Below are positions 52,734-62,528 of a stretch of 64,000 bases of DNA, piece by piece (position 1 is the stretch's first letter; each line of letters starts with the position of its first letter). Below the pieces are notes generated by a model, which saw only the letters and a program-made list of their open reading frames with translations, was not told where the DNA came from and searched no databases. Both the position numbers and the translations under genes were made by a program. Origin of the DNA: JABCYV01 sp963696025 (GTDB taxonomy: Bacteria; Acidobacteriota; Terriglobia; Terriglobales; Acidobacteriaceae); the NCBI GenBank assembly GCA_963696025.1, contig CAVOII010000007.1:310001-374000 (forward strand). Direction: 5' to 3'.

Positions 52734-54944
52734 CTACTTCCACTCGAATACGGCACCTTCATAAGCTCCAATATCGACTGTGAATGCAGAGCCCTCGACT
52801 TCGATCTGAGTCGCGCCCTGCGATGTAACTCGCGCGACCGAATGCAGGGGACCAGCCGCAGTAACGGTCACATTTTGTGGGCTCGCGCTGTGATTGGTAA
52901 CGACTGCATAGCCTCCGGCTTTCCCGCTCAGTGCCGAAACTTCGACGGAAGTCCGGTTGCTATGAAAAATCGGTTTGATGCCCGCCCACTCACGAAACGC
53001 GCGATAAACGCGGTCGGTGCTCTCCCGCTTGTCGAATGCGGCCGGCACAACGGCCAGATAGTGCTCGATCGGATAAGCGCACAAGAGCGTCTTCCCTGAT
53101 CCGACAGAATTGGCCACAAGCGCGGGCTTGTTATCTTGATCGACCGCGATGACGGTGCCGCCTTTGATCTCAAGAAGTGCGCCCCAAGATCGCGGACTGG
53201 CGGCGGGCACCGAGTAATGGAAGGTATCGCCGACTGTCAAATCGCCCAAGGGAGCGACAACTTTTAAGGTGACTTCATCTTTGGGATTGCGATCGACCAT
53301 CCGTGCACCGAACAGCGATTCCATTTCTGGGATGGCCGCATCGGCGGCAACAGAGGCGTACAGCGCTCCGCCTTGCGAGACGTACTGCCTTGCTTTTTCC
53401 CAAAAATCGGAATGCACGTGCACGAGAAAATTTTCGGTACTGGTCAAAGGATGCGGCATCAGGAGAAGTGGATGTTTCTGCCAATCGTCGTACTCGCGCG
53501 GGAAATCCGCTTTCATACCGGCGCGGCGGACGAGTATATAAGCGGACAACCAGGAACCAGTGATCCAGGAATTTTCCTCGCTGAAATTTGGCTGCGATTG
53601 GCCGGCGACGTTGGCGCCTTCGTCGGTCGAAACATAAGGAACGATTTCCGGGCCGCTCAGCCCAAAATGCGAGAAGTCACCATGCGGCTTGGACCATTCG
53701 TTTGGAACGATGATTCCCACTTCCGCCGGGGCCGGCTCGATGCCGGTGAGGTCAAGCCGTCCGACGACTTTCTCGAATTCCTTGAACATCGTTGCTTGCG
53801 GCCGCTCTTTGCCTTCCCAGGTTGTGAGGCCGAACTGGGTTTCATGCGGAGAACGAAGGTAGGGAACTTTGTGGAACTGCCCCGGAGCAGCGTCGGTATA
53901 GCACCAAATGAGAAACCCGTTAGCGCCCGCGCCCAGTCCGGAGTACAGGCTCGTGCGCAGAAATTTCGCGATCTCATCGGGATCATATTGAGCGGAGGAG
54001 GCGCCGATTTCCTGCACCATCACAGGCCGTCCGGCGCTGCCGGAAAGAGCGGTTTCGAAGGCAGAACCATACGTACCACGCTCGGAAAGCATGGGGTCTG
54101 GAAACAGTTTCGGTGAATAAATCGAGTAAGGGTGAACGCTGAAGAAATCTGCCTCCTCGCGGACGTTATCGGGGCGGAACGGCCCGCGGCCAACGTCCTC
54201 CATGCTGGTGCCGACGACGATAGGATGCAGCGTGTCGTATCGCCGGATCGACCACGAGAGCAAGCGCGTCCAGTTGATGGCCATCGAGTCGGTCGTGCTA
54301 TCAGCGGCGATCCAGAAGGGAGGCTCGTCGGTCAAATCCCAGCCGAGAATCGCGGGCTCTTTTCCGTAGCGGCGGGCCAATTCGCCCACGTGGTCAGTTT
54401 CGATGCGGAGCATGTCGGGATCAGAATGCGGATGCTTGCCTTGGCGATAAGGTACGTCCCAAAACGCTTCACCAACCTCCCCGCCGATCAGCAGTTCCGG
54501 GTGGAGATAGATGTGATAACGGTGGGCTAAAGAGATAAGGAAATCGATTGCACGAAAAGCTTCGGGGTTGTAGTCACCGGGGCGAGGCTCGATCCAGGCC
54601 CAGACGAAATCGAGACGAATTGTGTTAAAGCCGAGTTCGTGCATCCGCGCGAAATCCGCTTCAATGGCCTTGGGATCCCATTGCGTGGGCCACTGCATCG
54701 CTGCTTTAGCTGGAACCCAATTCGCACCCAGAGGAATGAAGCGGTGGCCATCGCGAGAAAAATAATTGCCGTCCAGGCGCACTGCGGGAAGCCGCGACTC
54801 TCCCGAAAGGGAGGAAGCCTTTCGATCGTGTTCGGCGAAGATTTGCCCGATCGGATGACCAGGGATGGCGGACAGTTGCGCGACGCTTTCAGAGTGAACA
54901 AAAGCTAGTAAAGCCAGGACCGCGCTATACCACATCCGCATCAT
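52734..54944 (-). CDS. secreted multidomain glycoside hydrolase (GH5/GH42-like)
   Basis: 736 residues with a signal peptide (YSAVLALLAFVHSESVAQ). A TIM-barrel domain (~45-350) has DGNYFSRDGHRFIPLGANW, FNTIRLDFVWAWIEPRPGDY, the acid/base Glu in GWDLTDEPPFW (E207) and the nucleophile region VMVQEIGASS (E312), as in GH5/GH42-type enzymes. A Rossmann-like trimerisation/GATase domain (~400-600) and a beta-sandwich follow. It should hydrolyse an oligosaccharide in the periplasm or at the surface; the bond cannot be told. It is 79 bases after the TonB transporter stop, in one operon with kinase, SIS protein and permease. Confidence 0.85.
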   Translation of the reverse strand: MMRMWYSAVLALLAFVHSESVAQLSAIPGHPIGQIFAEHDRKASSLSGESRLPAVRLDGNYFSRDGHRFIPLGANWVPAKAAMQWPTQWDPKAIEADFARMHELGFNTIRLDFVWAWIEPRPGDYNPEAFRAIDFLISLAHRYHIYLHPELLIGGEVGEAFWDVPYRQGKHPHSDPDMLRIETDHVGELARRYGKEPAILGWDLTDEPPFWIAADSTTDSMAINWTRLLSWSIRRYDTLHPIVVGTSMEDVGRGPFRPDNVREEADFFSVHPYSIYSPKLFPDPMLSERGTYGSAFETALSGSAGRPVMVQEIGASSAQYDPDEIAKFLRTSLYSGLGAGANGFLIWCYTDAAPGQFHKVPYLRSPHETQFGLTTWEGKERPQATMFKEFEKVVGRLDLTGIEPAPAEVGIIVPNEWSKPHGDFSHFGLSGPEIVPYVSTDEGANVAGQSQPNFSEENSWITGSWLSAYILVRRAGMKADFPREYDDWQKHPLLLMPHPLTSTENFLVHVHSDFWEKARQYVSQGGALYASVAADAAIPEMESLFGARMVDRNPKDEVTLKVVAPLGDLTVGDTFHYSVPAASPRSWGALLEIKGGTVIAVDQDNKPALVANSVGSGKTLLCAYPIEHYLAVVPAAFDKRESTDRVYRAFREWAGIKPIFHSNRTSVEVSALSGKAGGYAVVTNHSASPQNVTVTAAGPLHSVARVTSQGATQIEVEGSAFTVDIGAYEGAVFEWK

Positions 54945-55023
54945 AATCCTTCCATGTGATTGGAAGCTCCGACTTAAGCTGTCGCACCAAACCGACTTTA
55001 CGAGGGTCGCATAACCACCGGGG

Positions 55024-58000
55024 CTAGAAAGTAAATCTCGCCACTAACTGAATTTGCCGCGATGTATTCACGGTGTTTGAGATAACCCCCGCACTGGACG
55101 TGTCGACCGTGGCGCCAGGGGGCGCAAATTGAGGAGTATTAAACAGATTGAAGATCTCACCGCGCAACTGCAGGGCGTCTCTCTCGCCAAGCTTGAAATC
55201 CTTAAAAACAGAGAAGTCGGTGTTGTAAACGGCGGGCCCAGTCAGGATTCCGCGCCTGGCATTGCCAAACTGATGGGCAAACGTTTGCGTAACGCCGTTG
55301 ACCACGGCCAGCGGCGGCATGCTGAATTGAGCTGGGTTAAACCAGCAGGTTAATGTTTGGTGGGTCGCGCTTTGGCAGTTAGGGTCGGCAACGGCTCCGC
55401 TAGGAGCAATGAAGCCGGTTGAGGCATTGGAGAAGTCGTATGGGTTGCCGGTCACATCGGGGCGCATTCCGACTCCACCGAGCCCACCGTAACCCACATT
55501 GGCGTAGTCAGACGACAAAAAGGGAGTGAAATGTTGACCCGAGTACATCGTGATTATTCCATTTACCTGCCAGCCCCCCGCGATCCAATGCGCTGGACCC
55601 GTTCCGTTGGCATAGGGCTTCCCCGGCCCAAACGGTAATTGGTAGGACCACGCTGACGAGAACTGATGGCGATAGTCGGGCGCGACATTCCCGCGCTCGG
55701 CAGACAGGTTGTACGGATTTTGCGGCTGGGCGAACTCGTCTTCCTCCATCTGACCGATAGTGTGCTGGTGGGTGTAGCTATTCAGCATGCTCCAACCTGC
55801 AGAGAGACGCTTTTCAAAACGCACCTGCAAGCTGTGGGTGATAGAACTGAGGTCGTGACCCTCTGTGCGGATCTGAGCGACGTTGGGAACTGTGTTGAAG
55901 TACGGGCGCCCGTAGTTCGAGGGCACGCCGGGGACGCAAGTGAAACTGGGAGGTGGAGACGGGGGGCACGGCTCAAAATTTGAGTCGGAAGGTTGAGTGG
56001 CCTGGTTCAGATCCCTTAGCAGGGCCAGGTGTACGCCGTGCGTGCCTACGTATCCTACTTGTAGCACGGTGTCTTTCATGAGCTCACGTTCCAAGTTGAG
56101 GTTCCACTCCTCGATGTAAGTCGTCTTATTGTTGAAGAAAGCCGCACTGGCGCGGCCGCTCGGATTACTCAAAGTGGGGAAAGGCAAATTGCCATTAGGA
56201 TTACCGGGAGTCGCAAAACCAGTGAAAAGCCGCACCACGGGCGCCGAGCCGACCGGAATCGATATGCTTTGAGTGCCGTACAGTCCCGTCGGACCATAGG
56301 AAAGCTCGGTATCGTTCTGGTCAGCCTGCAAATCGTAGAAAGTTCCGAAGCCGCCGCGTACAACGGTTTTTCTATCCCATGGCGTGTAGGCAAACCCGAT
56401 GCGAGGTGAGAAGTTATGCTTATTGATGACAACGTTGCCCGAGCGGCTTGTGCCGGGTGTCACCCCGGGTTTAACGAACGTTCCCGTGGCGAAATCGAAG
56501 TTGGCCAGCCGGTTAAACTCTTCCACCTGCGGAGTATAAATGTCATATCGCACCCCCAGATTCAGCGTGAGCTTCTGCGTGGCTCGGAAGTCGTCCATGA
56601 AATATGAGCTGAACTCCCACCATCGCATGCCGAACAGTCCAGTCTGTCCCGTCTCGAAAGCCCCGCTGGAATAGCCAAGCAAGAAATCCGACAATGAATT
56701 GCCGGTGAATTGTCCGCTAAAGTCGAAGTCGCCGTGCGTATTTTGCGTCTGGAAAAACCCATGCATACGGCGACGAAGGTCGCCACCCATCTTAAAGGAC
56801 TGGTGTCCCTTCACATACGTGAAAGAATCCAGCAGTTGGTAGTTGTTTTCGTGAAGATGCTCCGGAAACCAGTCGCCATTTCCAAGGGCTTGCCCTAGCG
56901 CCGTCGGCCCAGTGAACCCAAATCCATTAATGAAGAGGCCCGACAGTCCTCCGATCGTATTGTTCTGGTAGATTCCCGGAATTCCAAATTGCGTTGAGAG
57001 TGGTTGACCTGTGAAAAATGGGACGGCATCCACCAGATAGCGCATGTAGCCGATCTTCAGATCATTGATCTTGTTAGGGGAAAACGTATGAACATCACTC
57101 AGCCCGCCCATCAGGGCCTTGTTATTGATGTTCCCCGTAAATGGGCCACCACCAGCCTTTCCGGGGAACGGGTCTGGCCTCAAGGCGTCTACGTTGCCGT
57201 AACTGAAGGTCGCAAAAAAGGCGTCGCGAGACGTCAGCTGGTGATCCACGCGCACGTCGAAGGCGTCTTGAGTGTTTTTCAGCAATGGGTTCAGCAGGAA
57301 ATTATTGGCAGCACCGAGCACATTTCGCCCGGCCACGTTGGGCGTTGGGAAGAGGCTGATCGTAGCTACCGCCGCAGGATCCTCACACGATGAGGCAGTC
57401 GAAGTCGTGCACAGGGGGAGACCGCTCGGTTTACCGACGTTCGCTGGATCTAACTGTGCAGGGGTCAAAACTTGGCCGGTGCGGGGATCCGTTACACTCC
57501 CCGAGAAATTTGCGCTGATCGGGGAGGCAGGCACCGTCGAGAGGTCGGTGAGGGATTGGCGGACGCGTCTGCCCTGGTAATCAACGAAGAAAAACGTCTT
57601 GTTTCTTATAAATGGCCCGCCTAGCGTACCCCCAAATTCATTTCTCTTGAAGGGCGGAATGGGCGCATTGGGATTGTCGAAGTAGTTCTTGGCGTCTATC
57701 CACGAGTTACGCAGGAATTCGAATGCACTGCCGTGGATCTGGTTGGTCCCTGATTTGAGAACGACGTTAACGGCAGCACCGCCCTTTCCCAGGTCGGCGC
57801 TCATGTTGTTGGTCTGGACCTTAAACTCCTGAATGGCATCGATCGGTGGCTCAATTAACTCGAAGCCAATCTGCTGTTCGTTATTGTCGAACCCGTTTAG
57901 CAGGTAATTGTTATTCGTCGCCGTCAGACCGTTGACTTGAATGGCGCCATTATCTCGCTCATTTTCGGGGATGTTGCCCGATTGCACGATGCCGGTTGGA

Positions 58001-58539
58001 CCGGCATTTACGCCCGGGCTCAAATAGGCAAGTGTTATGAAGTTCCTGCCGTTCAGAGGCAATTCGTGGACGCGGTTTTCCTCGATCACCTGACCGATCG
58101 AGGAAGTGTCCGCTTCGACCAGCGGTTCGGCAGCGGTGACTTCCACTTTTTCGCTGGTTGAACCGATCTGGAGTGAGAAGTCCACGCGCACGACCTGGTT
58201 GACGTCGAGCTTGAAAGCGGTTTGTACCGCTTTTTTGAAGCCCTGGCGCTCGACGGACACTGTGTATATGCCCGACTTCAGTTCGATGATGACGTACTCG
58301 CCCGCGGCATCAGTGTTGACTCTCCGCTCCATGTTGGTCTGGGTCGCTGTGACGGTGACCGTGGCGCCTGTAATGTAGGCTCCCGAGGCGTCTTTGACCG
58401 ATCCGACAATTTTTCCAGTCTCCACCTGAGCTTGCACGAATAGACACGTCGCCAGCAAGGAAGACAGGAGTGCCAAGCTATTGTGTGTGAACGAGCGGCG
58501 CAGATGAGCGCTGGTGCTACGGACGGCTACGGTGGTCAT
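55024..58539 (-). CDS. Oar-like TonB-dependent transporter
   Basis: 1171 residues from ATG 58539, placed to give a signal peptide (SFTHNSLALLSSLLATCLFV). Then a carboxypeptidase-regulatory domain (GKIVGSVKDASGAYITGATV, ELKSGIYTVSVERQGFKKAV), a plug with ELPLNGRNFITLAYLSPGVN and VLKSGTNQIHGSAFEFLRNS, and a long barrel ending in RQIQLVARFTF. This is the large Oar-like class dominant in Acidobacteria, for uptake of oligosaccharides or other big ligands. It heads the leftward five-gene operon and is divergent from the GntR gene, which presumably controls it. Confidence 0.92.
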   Translation of the reverse strand: MTTVAVRSTSAHLRRSFTHNSLALLSSLLATCLFVQAQVETGKIVGSVKDASGAYITGATVTVTATQTNMERRVNTDAAGEYVIIELKSGIYTVSVERQGFKKAVQTAFKLDVNQVVRVDFSLQIGSTSEKVEVTAAEPLVEADTSSIGQVIEENRVHELPLNGRNFITLAYLSPGVNAGPTGIVQSGNIPENERDNGAIQVNGLTATNNNYLLNGFDNNEQQIGFELIEPPIDAIQEFKVQTNNMSADLGKGGAAVNVVLKSGTNQIHGSAFEFLRNSWIDAKNYFDNPNAPIPPFKRNEFGGTLGGPFIRNKTFFFVDYQGRRVRQSLTDLSTVPASPISANFSGSVTDPRTGQVLTPAQLDPANVGKPSGLPLCTTSTASSCEDPAAVATISLFPTPNVAGRNVLGAANNFLLNPLLKNTQDAFDVRVDHQLTSRDAFFATFSYGNVDALRPDPFPGKAGGGPFTGNINNKALMGGLSDVHTFSPNKINDLKIGYMRYLVDAVPFFTGQPLSTQFGIPGIYQNNTIGGLSGLFINGFGFTGPTALGQALGNGDWFPEHLHENNYQLLDSFTYVKGHQSFKMGGDLRRRMHGFFQTQNTHGDFDFSGQFTGNSLSDFLLGYSSGAFETGQTGLFGMRWWEFSSYFMDDFRATQKLTLNLGVRYDIYTPQVEEFNRLANFDFATGTFVKPGVTPGTSRSGNVVINKHNFSPRIGFAYTPWDRKTVVRGGFGTFYDLQADQNDTELSYGPTGLYGTQSISIPVGSAPVVRLFTGFATPGNPNGNLPFPTLSNPSGRASAAFFNNKTTYIEEWNLNLERELMKDTVLQVGYVGTHGVHLALLRDLNQATQPSDSNFEPCPPSPPPSFTCVPGVPSNYGRPYFNTVPNVAQIRTEGHDLSSITHSLQVRFEKRLSAGWSMLNSYTHQHTIGQMEEDEFAQPQNPYNLSAERGNVAPDYRHQFSSAWSYQLPFGPGKPYANGTGPAHWIAGGWQVNGIITMYSGQHFTPFLSSDYANVGYGGLGGVGMRPDVTGNPYDFSNASTGFIAPSGAVADPNCQSATHQTLTCWFNPAQFSMPPLAVVNGVTQTFAHQFGNARRGILTGPAVYNTDFSVFKDFKLGERDALQLRGEIFNLFNTPQFAPPGATVDTSSAGVISNTVNTSRQIQLVARFTF

Positions 58540-58601
58540 AGGATCAGCCCCTCGCGGATAATGGTCATTCACAGACATATGAACCGCGTATGTATAAATG
58601 G

Positions 58602-58611
58602 TGTCAAGACA
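58602..58611 (-). promoter_or_regulatory. candidate -35 box with overlapping palindrome, TonB operon
   Basis: On the minus strand a perfect TTGACA lies at 58607-58602, about 60 bases before the transporter start codon, inside the short inverted repeat TGTC-AA-GACA (58602-58611). A GntR/UTRA dimer could bind there to block the promoter. The -10 element is not convincing (TCATAT, spacer ~19). Confidence 0.35.
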
Positions 58612-58696
58612 AATCTGCAAACCATGCCTTACCCCTCGGGGACAAGAACCAAGAGATCGAATCAAATATCAATATTTACAATATGTTAGACGTTAC

Positions 58697-58710
58697 TAGC
58701 ATCGTTGCTA
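58697..58710. promoter_or_regulatory. inverted repeat upstream of gntR
   Basis: TAGCA and TGCTA flank a TCGT centre, about 80 bases before the GntR start in the divergent promoter region. It may be an autoregulatory operator; unproven. Confidence 0.3.
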
Positions 58711-58790
58711 AAATGCTCCGCGGATCTTAGCTGTGGAATCATAGCTACATTGTATGTTACGTTTGTAGACGCGGGAGGAGGGACAAGAAA

Positions 58791-59570
58791 GTGCCGGCAA
58801 TTGATTCTGGCTCCGATCTGGTTGCAGAGCTGCGCCTGGCCATCGACAGTGACAGCTTCGTTCCTTATTACGCGCAAATCGTGGACCAGGTACGCGAGCT
58901 TATCAAGAAGAACAAGTTGACCCAGGGGCAGACTTTTTTCTCGGAGGGGGACATCGCCCGAGCTCTGGGAATCAGCAAAATGCCCGTGCGCCAGGCATTT
59001 CAGAAATTGCGGTCAGAAGGATTGCTGGTCGTTGCCAAAGGGAAACGGCCGGTGGTCGGTTCAGGACGGGTGCCGTGGAATTTTCAGCAATTGCGGGGCT
59101 TCAGTGAGGAAATGCGGAGACGCGGCTTGGTTCCATCGGCTCGCTTGCTGAGCTTGAGTCTGGAGGATCCCGAACTGGAAGTGGCGCAGGCTTTGCAACT
59201 GACACCGGGAGAGCAAGTGTACCGAATCCGACGGCTGCGGTCGGTCAACGGGGAAGCAGTGGCCGTCGTGACAAGCCATTTGCCCGCAAGAATTTTCCTC
59301 GGCATTGACAAACAAGATCTGGAAAAGCAGTCACTGTATTCCATCTTTGAGCACAGCTATAAACGCAAACTGCACTGGGCGGAAGAGATGATCGGCGCAA
59401 TGGTGGCCGGCGCCGAAGAAGCGGAAGCGCTGCAAACCCCAATGGGGAGTGCGCTTCTTGTGATCCGCGAAACGACTTACGATGCTCAAGGGGTCGCAAT
59501 TGAATATAGTTTGTCGCTGTTACGGGGGGATCGCTATACAGCGTCGGTAATTTCGGTACGGAAAAATTAG
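58791..59570 (+). CDS. GntR/HutC-family regulator with UTRA domain
   Basis: 259 residues from GTG 58791, with GGAGG about 10 bases upstream. The N-terminal winged helix (PYYAQIVDQVRELIKKNKLT, FSEGDIARALGISKMPVRQA) precedes a UTRA ligand domain (LTPGEQVYRIRRLRSVNGEA, PMGSALLVIRETTYDAQGVA). HutC-type members such as NagR, YvoA and DasR bind amino-sugar phosphates. Its position, divergent from the TonB-hydrolase-ROK-SIS-permease operon, supports local control of that operon, with a phosphorylated sugar as likely inducer. Confidence 0.92.
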   Translation: MPAIDSGSDLVAELRLAIDSDSFVPYYAQIVDQVRELIKKNKLTQGQTFFSEGDIARALGISKMPVRQAFQKLRSEGLLVVAKGKRPVVGSGRVPWNFQQLRGFSEEMRRRGLVPSARLLSLSLEDPELEVAQALQLTPGEQVYRIRRLRSVNGEAVAVVTSHLPARIFLGIDKQDLEKQSLYSIFEHSYKRKLHWAEEMIGAMVAGAEEAEALQTPMGSALLVIRETTYDAQGVAIEYSLSLLRGDRYTASVISVRKN

Positions 59571-59582
59571 CCAAGCACCCAG

Positions 59583-59796
59583 GTGCAATTTGACTTGCGG
59601 GTGTTGAAATTCTTCAAGATCGGCGAGCATGGGAAGCTGGACTTCGTCGGAGTCGTTCAACCTTCTCAACCACACGAACGTCGTAGCGTTAAACCAGGTC
59701 TATGGTGCGGAGAACTCGCCCATGCCGGTGTTCGCTACAGCGAACAAAGCGGGCATTCCGAGGCAACTGCAGTTCTCTATTGATTTCGAGTTTTGA
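59583..59796 (+). pseudogene. C-terminal scrap of an Oar-like TonB transporter
   Basis: QFDLRVLKFFKIGEHGKLDF followed one frame over by ESFNLLNHTNVVALNQVYGA and PRQLQFSIDFEF is the typical end of an Oar-like barrel, stopping at TGA 59794. Only the last ~70 residues remain and they hold a frameshift near 59650. It starts 12 bases after the GntR stop and has no upstream part, so it is a deletion relic. Confidence 0.75.
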
Positions 59797-60113
59797 TGGG
59801 TTTTCATACCGCCGCCCTCAGTCGTCGAGCGGCAGAGTCGTCCGTGGTCCAGCATTCTGCGGGGATGTCCCAGCTATTTGCCGAAGTCGAAGGCGCACTA
59901 AGTTGAGCAGGCGGGAGCTTGGGCTCCCGTTTGTTTTTGCACAAAAGCAAGCCGCCGTCTATGAGAGGCTCGGGGGAAGCGGACAGCGGCTTGACCCCCT
60001 CAAAACCGGAACGCAATATACCACGACTCCCACCGGCAATGTCTGGGTAGTCCCAACGTGTTCGGTTTTCGGAACACGGAACAACTATCCCAGTGAGACT
60101 CGCGGATCGGTTC
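59797..60113. other. 317 bases with no supported gene
   Basis: Sits between the transporter scrap and the convergent end of the epimerase pseudogene. Only weak short frames. Confidence 0.35.
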
Positions 60114-61249
60114 CTAGTCGCGCTTCTGCTCATCGCGATCGATCCGAACGACAGAGAATTGCCCACGACTCTGCTGCGGCCGTGGCGTTAGAAAACGTGA
60201 ATTGCTCCCTTGGAAATCTCGCGGAGATCGGACTTCCCCAGCGCGGAGTGGAAAAGCCGCCACCCCAAAACTATACTCAGAAGCGACATCTCTGACCTGT
60301 TTTTCGATCCATACATAAGTGCGTCTGAGCCCTTCTTCCAACGATATCTGTGGGTCCCATCGCAATACTTGTTTGAGACGGGTGTTGTCTGAATTGCGGC
60401 CGCGTACACCTTGAGGATCCGGTACGTGCGTTTTGTTCACGTGAACACCAGCGATATTTGCGATCATGTCAGCAAGTTCATTGATGGACACAATTCGATC
60501 CTGGCCCAGGTTCAAAGGCTGCAGCAGTTAGATATCATTAGCTTGCATAACCCCGTAACACAATCATCAATGTAGCAGAAGGACCGCGTTTGCTCGCCGT
60601 CGCCCCAAATTTCAATTTCCTTGATGCCTTCGAGTCGTGCAGCTGCAATTTTGCGACACAACGCGGCGGGTGCTTGCTCTCGTCCACCCAGCCAAGTTCC
60701 AAGTGGGCCGAAGATGTTGTGTAACCTAACAATCCGAGTTTCAAGTCCGTAATCTTGCCGATAGTGAATGCAAAGACGCTCGGTGACGAGGTTTTCCCAC
60801 CCGCATGGATCTTGAGGCGCAGCTGGATAGGCATCTTCTTCCTTTAGGGCAAAGCAATTCGTTGCCGTTTGTTTGTACTCTGGATAAACACTTGCAGATG
60901 ACGTGTACAAGTATCGAGTGACCCGGTTCCGTCTGGCTGCTTCGATGCAATGTAGATTGATGAGAGAGTTATTATGCAGGATCTGCGCGTGGTTACTGGA
61001 GATGAAGCCCATCCCGCCCGTGTCCGCGGCTAATGCATATACCTCGTCTATTCCTGCTGTCGCCCGAACGCAGTCCTGCCACCTCCTTAGATCCAGTAAC
61101 TAAAATTCGTTGGCATCGCTGCCAGAAAACTCTGGAGATTTCAGGTCGACTCCCCTGACCCAATAGCCTTGCGCCCGAAGAAAAGAAACGAGATGATGAC
61201 CGATGAACCCGCCTGCGCCGGTTACCAAGACTCGAATAGTGGTAGCCAT
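60114..61249 (-). pseudogene. NAD-dependent sugar epimerase (GME-like), inactivated
   Basis: ATG 61249 opens with TIRVLVTGAGGFIGHHLVSF, an intact Rossmann GxxGxxG. Codon 50 is TAG (61100-61102), after which the same frame continues (LLDLRRWQDCVRA, GIDEVYALAADTGGMGF) to about 60525. There a one-base frameshift moves the rest into the next frame (LNLGQDRIVSINELADMIAN, PDPQGVRGRNSDNTRLKQVL). The catalytic YxxxK of short-chain epimerases is also lost: CGWEN stands where the paralogue at 63292 has YGWEK. Three independent defects indicate genuine decay. The family includes GDP-mannose 3,5-epimerase-like enzymes of polysaccharide synthesis. Confidence 0.85.
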
Positions 61250-61535
61250 GTGTTTTCTCCAGACAATTGGTAACGTCAACAACTCCCAAACAGATTTCTG
61301 AATGTGCTTGTGTTCATCCCACGCGTAGGCCGACGTTAGAGCGACCGCTCTCCGCTCGACACCGTGAGACTGCACAAAGTTAACTACACCCGTGCCCTTC
61401 GGTGTAATCTACTCTTTCCGGGTGAGGCCAGTTTCTTGTGCCACCCTGGGACGTTTATTGCGCGGAAACGCTTCGCGGTTGTTCATACATTCAGGTTGTG
61501 CGTGAGCGCTCCCCAGCTTAAAATCTTGTGCAGCT

Positions 61536-62528
61536 ATGCGATGCATTCCGAATATTCTCTATCGGGTTTTGAAATTGGCTTTTATCCTCGGTGTCCTTGC
61601 CTTTCTCCAAGCGGCCGCCGCGCAGAGTGGCACTCCTCAGAACGACTCGCGGACTGCGCCATCTCAGCCGGTAGGAACGGCCACTGTTCCAGTGACGGCG
61701 CCCTCAGCACAAAACGCACTCGTCCTCGGTCCGGGCGATGAGCTGGAGGTCACAGTATATGGTGCGCCTGACCTGTCTAGACACACTCGCGTCAATTCCG
61801 ATGGAAACATCTCGATGCCATTGGTCGGGGATGTTCGGGTGGCAGGCCTTAGCAGCAGCGAAACCGAAGGCGCCGTCGAAAATCGACTACGCGAGCAGCA
61901 CGTTCTTAACGATCCACAAGTCTCGGTATACGTAAAGGAGTACACGAACGACGGAATTTCCGTTGCAGGCGAGGTCATGAAGCCCGGCGTTTATTCAGCT
62001 CTGGGGCCTCACAGGTTATTTGACATCCTTCAAATCTCGGGCGGGCTTACGGAAAAAGCCTCCGGCGCTGTCACGGTCTCGCACCGAGGGGATGAAAAGG
62101 ATCCCATCCAGGTTGAGGTCACACAGGACCCGGAGAAGATGGCTCGTAGCAACATCGAATTGTATCCCGGAGATACGGTATTCGTCGCCAAGGCAGCGAT
62201 GGTCTACGTTCTTGGAGAAGTGGTTAAACCAGGCGGATATATCCTAAACTCCGCCGGTGCGGTAACGGTATTGCAAGTGGTAGCTGCGGCAGGGGGGCCA
62301 ACGCACTCGGCCGCTGTAGGCGGCACTAGAATGCTTCGCCGAACGCCCACCGGATTACAGGAGCGACCGGTACCGTTGAAGGCCCTCTTGCGCGGCAAGA
62401 CCGCAGATATTCCCGTCTCGGCCGACGACATACTCTTCGTTCCGAGCAGTCGAGTAAAAACCATTGTGGGTGCTAGCACCTTGGTGGCCACCAGCGCAGC
62501 AACTGCGGCTGTATATCGCGTTTTTTGA
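61536..62528 (+). CDS. Wza-like polysaccharide export protein
   Basis: 330 residues with a signal peptide (VLKLAFILGVLAFLQAAAAQ). The poly-export domain is LVLGPGDELEVTVYGAPDLS through NISMPLVGDVRVAGLSSSET and DPQVSVYVKEY, followed by two SLBB repeats (GISVAGEVMKPGVYSALGPH, VYVLGEVVKPGGYILNSAGA) and a C-terminal hydrophobic segment (TIVGASTLVATSAATAAVY) comparable to the Wza outer-membrane helix. No lipobox Cys is seen at the cleavage site, unlike classical Wza. It forms the outer-membrane exit for group 1-type polysaccharides. Neighbouring epimerases may supply sugar precursors. Confidence 0.9.
   Translation: MRCIPNILYRVLKLAFILGVLAFLQAAAAQSGTPQNDSRTAPSQPVGTATVPVTAPSAQNALVLGPGDELEVTVYGAPDLSRHTRVNSDGNISMPLVGDVRVAGLSSSETEGAVENRLREQHVLNDPQVSVYVKEYTNDGISVAGEVMKPGVYSALGPHRLFDILQISGGLTEKASGAVTVSHRGDEKDPIQVEVTQDPEKMARSNIELYPGDTVFVAKAAMVYVLGEVVKPGGYILNSAGAVTVLQVVAAAGGPTHSAAVGGTRMLRRTPTGLQERPVPLKALLRGKTADIPVSADDILFVPSSRVKTIVGASTLVATSAATAAVYRVF

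Noticed and set aside
43696..61249. Possibility that TAG is read as an amino acid, since two genes carry internal TAG after TTT
   Set aside because: Several intact genes end in TAG (10237, 28760, 55024) and no suppressor tRNA is visible; mutation is simpler.
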